Shown: positions 40,264 to 40,622 of the stretch, piece after piece
How the letters are laid out: the number at the start of each line of letters is the position of its first letter
How positions within the stretch are numbered: the first letter of the stretch is position 1
Origin: Pseudonocardia sp. SCN 73-27
GTDB lineage: Bacteria > Actinomycetota > Actinomycetes > Mycobacteriales > Pseudonocardiaceae
Length of the DNA: 40,622 bases
Assembly (NCBI GenBank): GCA_001725415.1
Contig: MEGH01000003.1
Span: 63,547-104,168 of the forward strand
Direction of reading: 5' to 3'
Made by a program: the position numbers and the translations under genes
Notes under the pieces: generated by a model
What the model saw: only the letters and a program-made list of their open reading frames with translations
What the model was told of the DNA's origin: nothing
The model's database searches: none

Positions 40264-40622
40264 GTGCGGCTCGTGCAGTTTCGCGATCTCGGGCCACTGC
40301 TGGTCGACGACGGGGTGGCCCGTCCGCCGGGTGGGGCGCGGCTGTCCACGGTGCTCGCGGTGCTGCTCTCGCGGGTCGGGGAGCCGGTCGGCACGGCGAC
40401 GCTGGCCGAGGCGGTGTGGGGTGCCGAGCCGCCCGCCCGGGCAGGCAAGGTCCTGGAGTCGCACGTCTGGCGCCTGCGGAAGGTGCTGGAGCCCGACCGG
40501 GGTCCGCGCGCGCTGCCGACCGTCCTGCAGACCGATCCCCTCGGCTACCGGCTCGTCGTCGCCCCCGACCGGCTCGACTCGCACCGGCTGGCCACGGCGG
40601 CCGACGCGGCCCGCGCGTCGCT
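40264..40622 (+). CDS. AfsR/SARP-type transcriptional regulator, 5' part (runs off the window)
   Basis: From a GTG at 40264 (or the in-frame GTG at 40273) the frame is open to the window end, giving about 119 residues. The start reads VQFRDLGPLLVDDG, and a LSTVLAVLLSRVGEPVGTATLAEAVWG helix-turn-helix region follows. A SHVWRLRKVLEPD recognition helix and GYRLVVAPDRLDSHRL complete the N-terminal OmpR-like DNA-binding part and the beginning of the bacterial transcriptional activator domain of SARP regulators. Whether ATPase or TPR domains follow is not visible. It is divergent from the MBL gene across about 170 nt. Confidence 0.85.
   Translation, partial: MRLVQFRDLGPLLVDDGVARPPGGARLSTVLAVLLSRVGEPVGTATLAEAVWGAEPPARAGKVLESHVWRLRKVLEPDRGPRALPTVLQTDPLGYRLVVAPDRLDSHRLATAADAARAS

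Overview
The window is about 40.6 kb of very GC-rich actinobacterial chromosome. LytR-CpsA-Psr, CtaG, orn followed by tRNA-His, an NDMA-type alcohol dehydrogenase, an AfsR/SARP-like regulator and frequent GTG starts fit a Pseudonocardia-like actinomycete. The genus is inferred from gene content only. No phage, integrase, insertion sequence or CRISPR array was seen.

Layout: (1) 1-2660: cell-wall LCP ligase and a CtaG-type cytochrome oxidase assembly protein, transcribed divergently. (2) 2661-24070: a catabolic island of three minus-strand operons plus one plus-strand GntR/FCD regulator at 9836-10513. Operon A (9507 down to 2661) encodes two MHS-family proton symporters, a FAD-dependent dehydrogenase and two MmgE/PrpD proteins. 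Operon B (13630 down to 10630) encodes an isocitrate-lyase/PEP-mutase family lyase, a dihydropyrimidinase-like cyclic amidohydrolase and an isochorismatase-like amidase. Operon C (24070 down to 13728) encodes a cupin, a metallo-beta-lactamase-fold hydrolase, a complete CUT2-type ABC importer, an NDMA-dependent alcohol dehydrogenase, an aldehyde dehydrogenase, an Old Yellow Enzyme and two SDRs. Most junctions overlap by 1-14 nt. (3) 24304-29536: a decayed GT39 glycosyltransferase, a GT2-GtrA fusion and an intact GT39 paralogue. (4) 29592-33566: TetR/SRPBCC divergent pair, acyl-CoA synthetase, acyl-CoA dehydrogenase-like protein. (5) 33635-38227: two bacterial-PH membrane proteins, a HerA-like DUF853 ATPase, orn, tRNA-His and tRNA-Lys. 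(6) 38365-40622: a lone FrsA-cap-like protein with an MBL hydrolase, and the 5' end of a SARP-type regulator.

The main result is that the promoter regions of all three catabolic operons carry the same near-palindrome, AACTGTCAACAGTT or a one-base variant (9610-9623, 13690-13703, 24160-24173). A related site lies at 9676-9689, in front of the GntR gene. Read on the minus strand, each of the three contains a perfect TTGACA -35 box, so one FCD-type GntR repressor could shut the whole 21-kb island. The enzymes suggest a route for a cyclic amide, imide or reduced N-heterocycle: import, alcohol to aldehyde to acid oxidation, ene reduction, ring opening, amide hydrolysis, dehydration/hydration and C-C cleavage. 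The substrate is not identifiable from sequence alone.

A second result is a set of dispersed palindromes. Three 40-bp elements have an 18-4-18 design (26016, 30638, 34654). Two elements of about 57 bp carry GCGCAACCTCA arms (2595, 32343). Four of the five sit at or just after stop codons. The fifth lies in frame inside a coding sequence.
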